Shown here piece by piece: positions 19,499 to 29,789 of a stretch of 64,000 nucleotides of DNA. Where the stretch lies: assembly GCF_907165195.1 (NCBI RefSeq), contig NZ_OU015584.1, forward strand, positions 3,668,978-3,732,977, given 5' to 3'. The notes beneath the pieces were generated by a model. The model searched no databases. It saw only the letters and a list, made by a program, of their open reading frames with translations, and was not told where the DNA came from. This DNA is from Parvicella tangerina (GTDB lineage: Bacteria; Bacteroidota; Bacteroidia; Flavobacteriales_D; Parvicellaceae). Position numbers and translations under genes: made by a program. Positions within the stretch are counted from its first letter, which is position 1, and every line of letters starts with the position of its first letter.

Positions 19499-20026
19499 TT
19501 AATAAGCATACATCACGTAATTAATCACGGTAGAAGACTTACTAGACACCTCACTTGGAATATCTTCCCCAGGAAAGATGTCTATGTTCCACTCATCAGT
19601 TGGTTCATACGTCATACCGTCAATATAGTAATCATCACCATAGTCACCACTGCAATCACCGTAACACTCAGGGTATAAATACAAATCTTCACCACTTAAA
19701 TTGAGCACTCCACACCCAAAGCCAACGGGATCGACCTCTATTTCGTCTCCATCTTCTGTTTCATGCGTATAGCTAAAGAAAACTACCTGAGTTCTATACG
19801 TTAACTCTCCATCTTCCTCGTATACCACATAGACCCTTGGAGCCCAAATACCTAGGACTATTGCACCAATTACAATGATCAGAGAAATCACTCCTGGAAT
19901 AATTTCGTTGTCGGGAAACTTCTTTTTGAAAACGGCTGCCATCAAACCCATTAAAACAATTGGCATGACAATGATTAAGATGATAAATAAAGTAAAGCTC
20001 ATAGTTAGCATGTTTTTGTTAAACAT
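19499..20026 (-). CDS. hypothetical membrane protein with acidic C-terminal region
   Basis: A 175-residue protein that I do not recognise. Two hydrophobic helices (about residues 8-32 and 43-63) are separated by a basic AVFKKKFPDNE loop. The remaining 110 residues are acidic, Tyr- and Asp-rich and contain three Cys. Met 6 or Met 9 are alternative starts. It lies between the T9SS operon and the WD40-caspase gene, transcribed away from the latter. Confidence 0.6.
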   Translation of the reverse strand: MFNKNMLTMSFTLFIILIIVMPIVLMGLMAAVFKKKFPDNEIIPGVISLIIVIGAIVLGIWAPRVYVVYEEDGELTYRTQVVFFSYTHETEDGDEIEVDPVGFGCGVLNLSGEDLYLYPECYGDCSGDYGDDYYIDGMTYEPTDEWNIDIFPGEDIPSEVSSKSSTVINYVMYAY

Positions 20027-20092
20027 AACAAAAAGTCACGATCGAATAACATCAATAATACAAGCGATAGTCATAACATGACGATTGATGCT

Positions 20093-20100
20093 TACTTTTG
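20093..20100 (+). promoter_or_regulatory. -7 box of the WD40-caspase gene
   Basis: TACTTTTG matches TAnnTTTG exactly and ends five bases before an ATG at 20106. That places the likely transcript start at or next to the ATG and supports 20106, not 20182, as the true start. Confidence 0.6.
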
Positions 20101-20105
20101 TTTGA

Positions 20106-23100
20106 ATGAAAACGATTATATCCCTTACTACTTACTCTTTTCATCTCTCAGGGAATAGCTCAAGAAAACTATTCTATTGAGATGCAAAACGGTCACACTC
20201 TTCCCGTTTCATGTGTTGCTGTTCATCCTAAACTTCCCATCGTTGCAACAGGAAGTCAAGATCATTCGGTCATACTTTGGAACATAGAAACCCAAAAACA
20301 ATTGGGCTCGCTTCATCTAGCTACTTCACCTATATCAAGTATTCGCTTTAATGGATCGGGGTCTCTGTTATTGATGCTAATCAACAATGGAGAAGTAATT
20401 CTTTATGATCGGGAAGAAGCCAAAATTCTGGCAAGGAGAACCTTCTCCTCAGAACTCGGTTATATCAAATCTGTGGCATTGACAGGCGATAATCGCAGCA
20501 TTATTGTGGGGTCTAACCGTGATGAATTATTTATTTGGAATATAGCAACCAATCAAACGTATAACCTCACTAAAGGGTTTGACACCCGGGTTAACAAAAC
20601 TATCACTGACCAAACAAGCACTTACCTCATTGATTTCAATGGAGCCAACGGTTTTGCGCTTATCAATACGCTATCCAACGACACTGTTTTGATTCCATTC
20701 GACAAACCTCAAAACTATGCATTCAACCCTCAAGATGACCTATTAGCTGTGGGGTCTAGAAAATTATTTGCTAAGGTTTACCAACCTTCAACCGGAAAGT
20801 TAATAGCCACCTTAGCGCCAAACGCTGAAAATAAGTGTGACGGATGTAATACGTATGTATTTTGGAGTCACAACGGGAAACAGTTAGCAACTTATGATAA
20901 TAAGAACGGACTTTATATTTGGGAAAAGCCATTTAAAAAGCCCTTGTTTCATGTCGAACTTTCAGAGCGGATTAATTTTTACAGCTATTCGAAAAACAAT
21001 CGGTATATTCTACTCTCTAATGACAAAACAGTGTGGCTCATTGATTCTGAAACTGGGAAGATAAAGCTGACACACAATAGTCACTACCTTACTGACTTTC
21101 AACCTGTACTAGAGCATGAAGCCAAGTCTTTTTTCCTACCAGGAGAATCTTTCACCTTACAGAAAATCAGTTTGAACGGCAAGATTTTGGCTTCTTATAA
21201 AGGGGCGAATAATCAGACTTCCAATCAGCTCCCTTTTGACTATTTAGATTGGTATCAATCAGGAAGTTTAAAGCACTTTAAACAACAAATGCCTATGGTG
21301 GTCTCCCGCGAAAAGGACTACCTTGTTTTAGGAAGAATAGGCCAAGAAGTTCAAAAACTTGATCTCAAAAGCGGACATATTTCTTCACTTTTTAGCAGTA
21401 ATAAAGTGTTCACCGCATTAGCCTTGTCTAAAAACGATAGCCTTTTGGCAGCTGGTGATGCAGATGGGAACTTGATCATCTATGACTTGACTCAACGAAT
21501 AATCGTCAAAGAACTAGAAGTACACAGCAATATGATCTTTGACCTTTCCTTTGATAAGGCCAACGACAAGGTAATTTCGAGCGGTTGGGAAGGGCGAACT
21601 TATGAAATTGATCTACATACTGGAGAAAAGAAATTTATTCAAGAAAGCCCTTATGCGCACAATCAGATTGAAACAGACGGAAAGAACCTATACTACTTCA
21701 AGACAAGTTTAGATAACACCATAACCATGTATGAAAGGGATAGCCATCAAGAAGTTAGAACGTTTCTTGGTCATACCGGCAAGATCAACAGCCTCTATTA
21801 TGACGCGTCAAACCAACTATTGTATAGCAGCTCACAAGACGGATCCGTAAGGATTTGGGACATCAAGTCTGGACTACTAACTAACAAGTTTTTTCTCAGG
21901 AACAAAACGGCCGCATTGAGTATTTGCAAACATCCAGACTCTCCAAAATTGTTTGTTGGCGGAATGGATAGAAAGCTATACATCATTGACTTGGAAGAAG
22001 CAACTCTGAGTACTACTGAAGTAAATCATACCAGTGGAATTGCAAACATTCAATTCATTCAGAACGACCTGATAGCCCTTAGAGGTCTTGATGGTGTGGT
22101 GCAGTTTGTACATTTACAAAATCCTAAACACTCCGTCTCCCTTTTTGCATATCCAAGTGGTGACTGGTTGGCTTTAGAACCCTCGTCTATGCAGTTTGAT
22201 GGCACCAAAACAGCAATGAAACATATTCATCTCGTAAAAGGCGAGAAGACAAAAGAAATTGGGAATCTATTCAACCAATACTACTCACCCGGAATTATTG
22301 AGCGATTTCTAAAAGGTGACACTATCAATCAGGAAGAGGGACGGAATATTGAAGAAATTTTGGATAACAGCATTGACTTTCAACTTACCCTAAAAGACAA
22401 GTATGGAGCACTTGTGTTGCCCACACCAGACTCAATGTACAGGGCGCATAGTCAAAAAATCACTCTCCAAGTGGATTTTCAGCAGCGGAAGAAGTATCAA
22501 GACATTCTCGTTTACAACAATCAGAAACTGGTATTAACGGAATCATCAGACGAAGAAGTAGCCTTTCGTGGCACAAATCAGCGTGTTATCATTGAGGTTC
22601 CTTTGGCTCCTCAGAAAAATGAAATTGAAGTTAAAGTTATTGACCAGCAAAACATTGAACATATTCACGATCCATTAATCATTAACTATGATACCGTAGC
22701 TGCTAAAATGGATCTTTTCATTATTTCTCTTGGCATTAATAAATATGAGAATAAAAGCTACGATTTACGCTATGCAAAAAACGATGCTTCAGCCTTTCTC
22801 GAGTCACTTTCCACCATCTCTAACCCACTTTATGAGGAGGTTTACACCTATTCATTAACCGATAAAAAAGTAACTAAATCAAATGTACTGAAAACAATTG
22901 ATGAGATTTCAAAAAAGATTGGTCCAGAAGATGTCTTTGTATTCTACTATGCTGGTCACGGGGTGATGTATGGTAACGATAAAGCAACCGAAGATTTTTT
23001 TCTCGTCATGAGCGATGTCACCAATTTATATGGTGGTATTGAAGTACTCTCTGAAAAAGGATTGTCCTCAGAAGAGATTTTATCAATTTCCAAGAATATC

Positions 23101-23487
23101 CCTGCTCAAAAACAAGTCTTTTTCTTGGACGCATGTCAGTCTGGAGGTGCTTTGAATGTCCTTTCCACGCGTGGTGTTTCAAGAGAAAAAACAATTGCAC
23201 AGCTTGCAAGGAGTTCTGGCACATATTTCATAACAGCGAGCCAGGATGTAGAATACGCGAATGAATCAAGTAGCCTAGAGCATGGTTTATTCACCTACGC
23301 TGTTCTAGAGATCCTGACTGGAAATGCAACTATTACAGATGACAGAATTGTGTCTATAGGAGAACTCAAAAGCTATGTAGAGACACGTGTACCTGAACTA
23401 TCGGAACAGTTTAAAACAAGCCCACAATACCCAACGGGTTATGCTTTCGGCAATGATTTTCCAATAGGTGTTTTAGATACCGAATAG
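20106..23487 (+). CDS. exported WD40-repeat / caspase (peptidase C14) protein, apparent +1 frameshift near start
   Basis: The uninterrupted frame runs from 20182 (1101 residues): WD40-like blades (about 1-650) followed by a caspase domain (about 845-1095) with catalytic His in YYAGHG (about 925) and catalytic Cys in DACQSGG (about 984). Upstream of 20182 the same frame stays open back to 20110 and encodes KRLYPLLLTLFISQGIAQ, a textbook signal peptide, but has no start codon. The ATG at 20106 is one base out of frame because of four As at 20109-20112; with three As the protein would start MKRLYPLLL. The protein is thus probably exported. Family members of this architecture cut after Lys/Arg or Asp or serve in signalling; the substrate is unknown. 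Its 3' end overlaps the next gene by 15 bases. Confidence 0.85.
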
Positions 23488-26136
23488 GAGGTCAATTGAA
23501 TAGCAGACCACCTCTTTGCCGTTGACAATTGTAATAAACTCCATTTTACCATCCTTGTTAAGATCTCCCATGCAACTCTTGATTGATCCAGGCTGCGGGA
23601 AGTCAGGAACCGGCTTAAACTGGTAGGTGTACAGATGAACGACTTGTGATTTTTCGTTGGAAATTAATGTGTATTTATTTGGGTACCCAACTGTTTTAAA
23701 GTTGTTATGTATATCAAAATCAAATATTTCTGAAAAGAACATTTTCTTATCCGGTCCATAAACTGATAATTTATTACCAAATGAGATTAAAAAGTCAGGT
23801 AGTTTGTCATTTTCCAAATCTACTACTTGGTGTTTGTATTGATGCATTGTGCTATCCAAGACGAATGCATCTAACTTACCGTCAAGCGGCAGTTCAGCAA
23901 TTTGGCCTAATGAGTCCTTAAATATGAATTTCGTTGTACCAAGAGACGTTCCAACCTGTAGATAAACATTCTCTTTTTCTGAGGTTTGAATCAAACTGGA
24001 TAGCGTTGTGTTTGTTCGGGGCTCTCCTTTTCTGTTGAATAGGTAGACTTTTCCACTTATGTCATGCACAGCTATGTAATCTAACCCCGACAAGATGAAA
24101 TGCTCAACTTTGTTCAAGACAATCTGATCGGTCGTGTTTACAACCCATCCCTGTACTTGCTTCCCGTCCTTACTATAGTTGAGCAACTTTTTATCCATCG
24201 TATTGATCAAAAAGCGATAATTACCATCGTTCTCATAATCGAAAACTGCCACTTCATTAGTTGCTTGCGCAGGTAAATTGATTGGGAACCCTGTTACTTC
24301 ATTACCGTTGATATCGAGTAGATGGATTTTGGTAGCCGTGTTAAATAACATCTGAAACTTGCCGTTTTGATAGACATCAATTTGTTTTATCTCTCCGATG
24401 ATCTTCTCGTTAATCGGCTTTGACCATTTATGCTTACCTGTTGCACTTAACAAGATGATGTTATTGTTCTCGTCCTGAACAACTACTTCGTTCGTTCCTG
24501 TTTGATGGTTTTTCATGACTTGAGGAGGCGTTGAGGCATTGTGCTGTAAATTAAAACTCCATAGCTTTTGAACTACACCTTCTTGTTCATTCGCCTGATT
24601 CGTATTAATGGCAACAGAATGATAGATGAATCCGTCACTCGTATAACTACCTTGCCAAATCAAGCCATTCAGATCACTTATCTTTTGCTTTATTGCAAAA
24701 ATTTGAGACTGATATTCTTCTTTAAAGTATCTGGAGGCATTGTCTAGCAATGAATTCCATGCATAATACACATCTACGGAAGAATAGTTGGCCATTAATT
24801 GCTTCGCAAAATTGATGAACCTATTATTCGGAATACTAGACTGACTTGCCTTATACTGATAAGCTAACTTTGATATCCCCTTATACGTTGAAACAACAGC
24901 ATAGTCATGCATTCTTGAAAAGTATAGAGGCTGAGAGGTAGTATCCTCAAGACCTAAAAGTGACAGAAAGTTCTTATCTTCAATTGCATAAAGATCAGCA
25001 TCATAAACCGTTTTAAATAGCGTGTCAGCCACACCAAAAGCAGATAATACCCCTACCATGTTTGGCGTTCCTTCACAACCAATAAAGTAGGCATTATCTT
25101 TATTTTCTTCATTGCCGAACTGAATTGAGATCACCTCTCCCGTGATCCAGTTTGAAAAGGTGGTTTTGGGCTCGCAACCACATGATACCGCAATGTCATC
25201 CAATAAATAGTTTTCCGTATTGTCTAAAAATAGCGTTGCATCACTTATGGAACTTCGTTTTAAACTGAGCAAATCGGTTGGCAAAAGAACGAGAGACTTC
25301 GAATTCTGAGCTTGCTGTGTTTTGATGTTTGTAAACCACTTATTATTGGCATCATTTGAACTTAATCCATTAATGATGATCGTGTTTGATTTCTCATTCA
25401 CATCCAAGGCGACCCATGAAGGTAGAACATTTCCATTTGACCAACTTTCTAACACGCCTTTATTCAAATAAGGAGTTAACATAGACCCCGTTCGCTTCCC
25501 GTTCATGTATAGGCTTAACCCTAAATTACTGGAGGTTGAATTGCGCAATTTTACAAAGGTAGAATCATCCAATAGACTCTTGTGTTCAATGCGTGACTGT
25601 ATGCTCGACTTGATCAAGTTAGCGTCCGTGCTGAAAAGTACAAACGGAGCATCGTAAGACAGAAAGTAGTCCTCTTGATCTAACTTGAGCTCATATAATT
25701 GATTAGACAAAGATGTTAGCTGATAATTTTTGGATAGTTGGTTTTTTAATGTCTCAAAACTTTTTTCCGTGCAGCTGGTAGAAACGAACAATTGAATACT
25801 CCCATCACCAGAATGCAAAGAAATCACTGCAGGTTTTTGACCTAGTAAAGTACTGGTGTTCGGATCCAAACTCAGCAATGAATCCACTTTTTTCAGTGTT
25901 TTATCAAAATACTTTACCTCATCTATAGAAAGCAGCGAAGAATACACCAAATTCGTCTCAGAAATCCTAAACCATGACTTACTGAGGTTATTCGACTCAA
26001 TGATCACCGCTGCATCCATCGGAACAGACTCAATAGGATCTTTTGCAAGTTCCGCTTCTGACTTCAAAAACTGGAAGGCAAAATACGTACTCACAAGCGT
26101 AAGAAGAACAATTAATATGATGACAACTTTTTTCAC
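23473..26136 (-). CDS. envelope-anchored protein with C-terminal FG-GAP/quinoprotein-like propeller
   Basis: An 887-residue protein with one N-terminal membrane helix (about 2-22) that anchors it or acts as a signal. Residues about 35-480 resemble DUF3352-type proteins (PMDAAVIIESNN opening). Residues about 510-885 contain repeated blade-like motifs such as VFDYENDGNYRFLINT, VDLENDKLPDFLISFG and GDLNKDGKMEFITIV, typical of FG-GAP/VCBS-like beta-propellers. Function unknown; an envelope location is likely. It stands alone, convergent with the WD40-caspase gene (15-base overlap). Confidence 0.65.
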   Translation of the reverse strand: MKKVVIILIVLLTLVSTYFAFQFLKSEAELAKDPIESVPMDAAVIIESNNLSKSWFRISETNLVYSSLLSIDEVKYFDKTLKKVDSLLSLDPNTSTLLGQKPAVISLHSGDGSIQLFVSTSCTEKSFETLKNQLSKNYQLTSLSNQLYELKLDQEDYFLSYDAPFVLFSTDANLIKSSIQSRIEHKSLLDDSTFVKLRNSTSSNLGLSLYMNGKRTGSMLTPYLNKGVLESWSNGNVLPSWVALDVNEKSNTIIINGLSSNDANNKWFTNIKTQQAQNSKSLVLLPTDLLSLKRSSISDATLFLDNTENYLLDDIAVSCGCEPKTTFSNWITGEVISIQFGNEENKDNAYFIGCEGTPNMVGVLSAFGVADTLFKTVYDADLYAIEDKNFLSLLGLEDTTSQPLYFSRMHDYAVVSTYKGISKLAYQYKASQSSIPNNRFINFAKQLMANYSSVDVYYAWNSLLDNASRYFKEEYQSQIFAIKQKISDLNGLIWQGSYTSDGFIYHSVAINTNQANEQEGVVQKLWSFNLQHNASTPPQVMKNHQTGTNEVVVQDENNNIILLSATGKHKWSKPINEKIIGEIKQIDVYQNGKFQMLFNTATKIHLLDINGNEVTGFPINLPAQATNEVAVFDYENDGNYRFLINTMDKKLLNYSKDGKQVQGWVVNTTDQIVLNKVEHFILSGLDYIAVHDISGKVYLFNRKGEPRTNTTLSSLIQTSEKENVYLQVGTSLGTTKFIFKDSLGQIAELPLDGKLDAFVLDSTMHQYKHQVVDLENDKLPDFLISFGNKLSVYGPDKKMFFSEIFDFDIHNNFKTVGYPNKYTLISNEKSQVVHLYTYQFKPVPDFPQPGSIKSCMGDLNKDGKMEFITIVNGKEVVCYSIDLLFGI

Positions 26137-26220
26137 CGTCTCTTTTAGGGTTCAGGTAAAGGTACAGTCAATCCAGGGTCATCTTGTTGCTACTTTTGAT
26201 TTGTATAAACACAAAAACGT

Positions 26221-26270
26221 GAAAAAGCCGCAATCACCATAGATTTAGATGTTTCATGGTGAGTGCGGCT
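26221..26270 (-). terminator. Rho-independent terminator for the SPOR-like gene
   Basis: On the minus strand, AGCCGCACTCACCAT pairs with ATGGTGATTGCGGCT (one mismatch, 15-base arms) and is followed by a T-run. It lies 12 bases after the stop of the gene at 26282. Confidence 0.85.
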
Positions 26271-26281
26271 TAAGTTCCTCA

Positions 26282-26977
26282 TTATTTTGAATACACTTCA
26301 GCAATGGATTCTTCAAGCAATCTCTCTTCCTTTTCCATAGCTGCCGTGATCGGTATTCTTTGTAACTCATCAAACGCAACTATGAATGCGGTTTCAAAAT
26401 AATTCTCCTGAAGCATCACAAGTGCATCTTTGGCATCTTGCAGCGTGTAGAATTTACCGTAGGTATATCGATAATACCCTTTTGAAGTAATGGTTTCATC
26501 CACCTTTTTAGGAAAATCAAAGAATTTATTTACAGCTTCCTCACTGAAGACACCAATCTGAATACTGTAATAGAATTCTTCGTTTTGAACCATCTTTAAG
26601 GCCAGCTCCATTTCAGTTTCAGACATGGGTGAGATCATTTGTTCGTCCTGCTCATTCCTGTTGTCTAACATCACATAGGCATCCTCCAAAGGAATCTCCA
26701 CAAAGTTGAAGTAAGCAACTAACTCTGTATTGGAGAACCCTAAGTCCTCAAGATCATATTGAAACTTCATTGCCTGTAGGTAGTTTTGAAACTCTCCTAC
26801 TTCAATCGTTTTGTCAAATTGATACACTTGGTAGGAGGCTTTTAGTTCATCAGTAATTTTAGACTGATCAGCCTCTTGAGTTCTTACTCTGAACTGAAGC
26901 CCTTGCGCTAGTATGGATAAGGAAAATAAACTTATAATAACAAGGATAATAACGGATTTTAGGTTAATTGTTTTCAT
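26282..26977 (-). CDS. secreted SPOR-like protein
   Basis: A 231-residue protein with a signal peptide (about 1-24, ending SILAQG). Two segments resemble SPOR-type folds: one near residues 40-100 and a clearer one at about 145-215 (YYSIQIGVF, then YRYTYGKFYTLQDAKDAL). SPOR domains usually bind denuded peptidoglycan glycans. The ATG at 26977 is preferred over an upstream in-frame start at 27019 because it directly precedes the signal peptide. The gene is a single-gene unit bounded by a strong terminator. Confidence 0.65.
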   Translation of the reverse strand: MKTINLKSVIILVIISLFSLSILAQGLQFRVRTQEADQSKITDELKASYQVYQFDKTIEVGEFQNYLQAMKFQYDLEDLGFSNTELVAYFNFVEIPLEDAYVMLDNRNEQDEQMISPMSETEMELALKMVQNEEFYYSIQIGVFSEEAVNKFFDFPKKVDETITSKGYYRYTYGKFYTLQDAKDALVMLQENYFETAFIVAFDELQRIPITAAMEKEERLLEESIAEVYSK

Positions 26978-27320
26978 GGCTAAAAGGTTTAAAAGGTTAG
27001 GTAATAGGTTCTTCTTCACTGGTTAGCGAAAAAGGTGGCGCCAAAAAAACTCTGAATTCGGAGTGAGTGTAGGTTGCACTCGTATAATGTTACAGAATAG
27101 CAACGTAAAAAGTTACATTAAACAACTGATTAAAAGCGTATTACCTGTTGAAAAAACGATGAAATTATCTGAAAAAAGGCGAAACCCAAAGACTAAGCGT
27201 TTGTTGTCCAATGGACTAACTGACTAGCAACAAGAAAACACGTTTGGGTGTAATTGTTGATAAAAAGAAATAATATTCTAATTAAACTGAAATAAGGCTA
27301 TTAAAACAAAATAATATTCT
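26978..27320 (-). other. 343-bp intergenic region without a gene
   Basis: No convincing ORF or RNA was seen. On the minus strand it holds TAACTTTT, a near-consensus -7 box, about 130 bases before the SPOR-like gene. A 12-base direct repeat (AAATAATATTCT at 27268-27279 and 27309-27320) follows the purF stop. Nothing else stands out. Confidence 0.4.
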
Positions 27321-29222
27321 TTAGTACGCTCTTTCGTTTTTACCTTCTATGTAGTTAATATAAGCTTTATTTACAACCTTATTTCCTCCTGGAGTTGGAT
27401 AGTTCCCACTAAAATACCAGTCTCCCTTGTTACCTGGACATGCCTGATGAAGTCCACTAATGCTTTGGTAGATAATTTTCACCTCTGCATTCACATCGCT
27501 GTGTTTTAATAACTGCGCAATTCTTTCGGATATTTCATCTTCGGTAAAAGGCTCATAGATTTCTTTGACACAGTTTACCATTTGGTCATTTGGCAATTCC
27601 ATTTGCTTCAGACACTTTTGATATACTTCATCCAGTAATTTTTCCATTCCTCTTTCCTTAATCAAGCTAACGGCCGCCTGAAATGCTATAAAATCTCCCA
27701 TTTTAGCCATGTCGATTCCATAACAATCCGGGTACCTAATTTGTGGAGCACTGGAAACGACAACAATCATCTTCGGTTCTAACCTATCCAAAATTCTCAA
27801 CACACTTTGCCGCAATGTAGTCCCTCGCACTATAGAATCATCGAGCACCACAATATTATCCTCATTTCTTTTGATAGATCCATAGGTAATGTCGTACACA
27901 TGCGCAACCATATCATCTCTCGCATCATCCTGTGTTATAAACGTTCTGAGCTTTGCATCTTTGACCATGATCTTATCAACACGAGTTCGCATGGCCAAAA
28001 TATCTTTTATCTCCTGGTCATCAGCCCCAGGATTAAGCGCTTTCAACTTCTTTACTTTAACCGTGTCCAGATAGTCTTCGGTAGCTTTCAACATTCCATA
28101 ATATGCCATTTCTGCCGTGTTCGGAATGAATGAAAAGACTGTATTCTTCATGTCATAATCAATCGCTTCCAGCACTTTAGGCGTGACTAAACGACCTAAC
28201 TCTAATCGTTCTTGATAGATGTCTTTATCTGTTCCTCTCGAGAAATAAATCCGTTCAAATGAACACTGGGCCTCAGGTAATGGCTCTCTAACCAGTACTT
28301 CACTAGACTCACCCACTTTAGGAATTATAAGTGCATGGCCAGGTTTCACCTCTTGTATATCCTCCCATTTTAAATTAAAAGCGGTTTGAATCACAGGTCT
28401 TTCTGAAGCAACCACAGCATATTCATCATTTTCAAACCAAAATGCCGGACGAATACCCGATGGATCTCTCAGCACAAATGCGTCTCCATGACCAATCATT
28501 CCAGCCATTGCGTAACCACCATCCCAATCAACAGCTGAATTCTTAAGAATGTTTTGGATATTCATGTTCTTTGCGATCTGCTCAGAAATCTCTTGATAGG
28601 AGTACCCTAACGACTTATACTTTTCGAATAATCGCTGATTCTCTTCATCCAAATAATGGCCTATCTTTTCCAAGATCGTGACCGTATCAGACTTTTCCTT
28701 GGGATGCTGACCAATGTCAACCAAAAGACCAAACAACTGATCTACGTTAGTCATGTTGAAGTTTCCAGCTAGGACTAAGTTACGGGTCATCCAGTTATTT
28801 TGTCTCAAAAAAGGGTGACAATTCTCCACCTTATTCTTCCCGTAGGTACCATATCTTAGATGACCTAAAAAGACCTCACCAGTAAATGCCTCATTTTGCT
28901 TGAGCCAAGCCGTATCCTTAAGCTTTTCAGGGCTTTCTTCCTCAAGAATCTTAAACCGATTATTCACATAAGAGAAAAGATCTTGAATAGGCTTTTGATC
29001 CACACTTCTATGACGACTGATATACCTTGTCCCTGGAGGCATATCCAATTTAATATTGGCCAACCCTGCACCATCTTGCCCCCTATTGTGTTGCTTCTCC
29101 ATGAGGAGATACATTTTAGTGAGGGCCCAAAAAGGTGTGCCGTATTTTTCAAGGTAGAAATCTAGCGGTTTCTTCAATTTTAGAAGAGCGATACCGCATT
29201 CGTGTTGGAGAAAATCACTCAT
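27321..29222 (-). CDS. purF: amidophosphoribosyltransferase, long Bacteroidota type
   Basis: A 633-residue class II glutamine amidotransferase/phosphoribosyltransferase for the first step of purine synthesis (PRPP + Gln to phosphoribosylamine). The nucleophile Cys is residue 9 in HECGIALL, so an eight-residue propeptide must be removed, as in Bacillus-type PurF. The PRPP motif is VVLDDSIVRGTT. The protein is about 130-160 residues longer than typical PurF, with an insert before the PRPP site and a C-terminal extension (YQSISGLHQACPG...). Bacteroidota often carry this long paralog beside a standard PurF; whether it is the only PurF of this genome cannot be seen. A perfect -7 box lies six bases upstream. 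Confidence 0.88.
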   Translation of the reverse strand: MSDFLQHECGIALLKLKKPLDFYLEKYGTPFWALTKMYLLMEKQHNRGQDGAGLANIKLDMPPGTRYISRHRSVDQKPIQDLFSYVNNRFKILEEESPEKLKDTAWLKQNEAFTGEVFLGHLRYGTYGKNKVENCHPFLRQNNWMTRNLVLAGNFNMTNVDQLFGLLVDIGQHPKEKSDTVTILEKIGHYLDEENQRLFEKYKSLGYSYQEISEQIAKNMNIQNILKNSAVDWDGGYAMAGMIGHGDAFVLRDPSGIRPAFWFENDEYAVVASERPVIQTAFNLKWEDIQEVKPGHALIIPKVGESSEVLVREPLPEAQCSFERIYFSRGTDKDIYQERLELGRLVTPKVLEAIDYDMKNTVFSFIPNTAEMAYYGMLKATEDYLDTVKVKKLKALNPGADDQEIKDILAMRTRVDKIMVKDAKLRTFITQDDARDDMVAHVYDITYGSIKRNEDNIVVLDDSIVRGTTLRQSVLRILDRLEPKMIVVVSSAPQIRYPDCYGIDMAKMGDFIAFQAAVSLIKERGMEKLLDEVYQKCLKQMELPNDQMVNCVKEIYEPFTEDEISERIAQLLKHSDVNAEVKIIYQSISGLHQACPGNKGDWYFSGNYPTPGGNKVVNKAYINYIEGKNERAY

Positions 29223-29227
29223 GGATG

Positions 29228-29235
29228 CAAAGGTA
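29228..29235 (-). promoter_or_regulatory. purF promoter -7 box
   Basis: TACCTTTG on the minus strand, an exact TAnnTTTG match, ending five bases before the purF ATG (29222). Implies a leaderless or near-leaderless transcript. Confidence 0.6.
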
Positions 29236-29295
29236 GAAATTATGTTTTTGTTAAGGTGTGATTTGTGTTACAAGAATATTCCATTCTTGCACTTC

Positions 29296-29787
29296 CTAAA
29301 CACTTTTCACTCCATGCAACTTACAAAGCCAACCTAGATGACCAGTATGAATACTCTCATGCCTGATTGCATGAATAATTACATCCCTAACCGTTTTAAT
29401 GTCGGCAACATTAAATTCTTTTTTGGTAGGTTTATCAAGGTCTTGGTCTGTTAATGAGTTTATATGTTCTATCGTGGAGTTATGAATTTGCTTGAATGAA
29501 TTAAGCACTTCTTTGAAGTCAGGATACTCTTCAGTCACCTTATTATCTCCTCCCATCGCGAACTGCTTAAACCAATCTTCCTTAGTGGCTGGACCGTAAG
29601 TAAGATAATTTACCAGAAAATTCTCAGACATAGCTAAATGTCCAACTTCCCAGATGACGGAATTGAATCGTTTACCATCAAATTCAAATGTTTTGTATGG
29701 ATCGCACGTTTTCATCAAAGAAAGGTACCACCTTGTTAATTCTCTAGCTTTATCCAGTTGTCTGGAAAGTATTTGTGCTTCTGTCAT
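29296..29787 (-). CDS. DinB family protein
   Basis: A 163-residue four-helix-bundle protein of the DinB superfamily, with His residues in the positions of the metal triad (GHLAMSE near residue 50, then HAIRHESIHTGH near 140-150). Family members are metal-dependent thiol transferases or of unknown function; no substrate is evident. ATG 29787 is preferred over a GTG at 29796. It lies two bases after the ung stop, so the two are co-translated from one mRNA. Confidence 0.82.
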   Translation of the reverse strand: MTEAQILSRQLDKARELTRWYLSLMKTCDPYKTFEFDGKRFNSVIWEVGHLAMSENFLVNYLTYGPATKEDWFKQFAMGGDNKVTEEYPDFKEVLNSFKQIHNSTIEHINSLTDQDLDKPTKKEFNVADIKTVRDVIIHAIRHESIHTGHLGWLCKLHGVKSV

Positions 29788-29789
29788 GA

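Noticed and set aside
27268-27320. 12-bp direct repeat AAATAATATTCT downstream of purF
   Set aside because: Very AT-rich, within AT-rich non-coding DNA, with no inverted structure or gene association; chance is likely.
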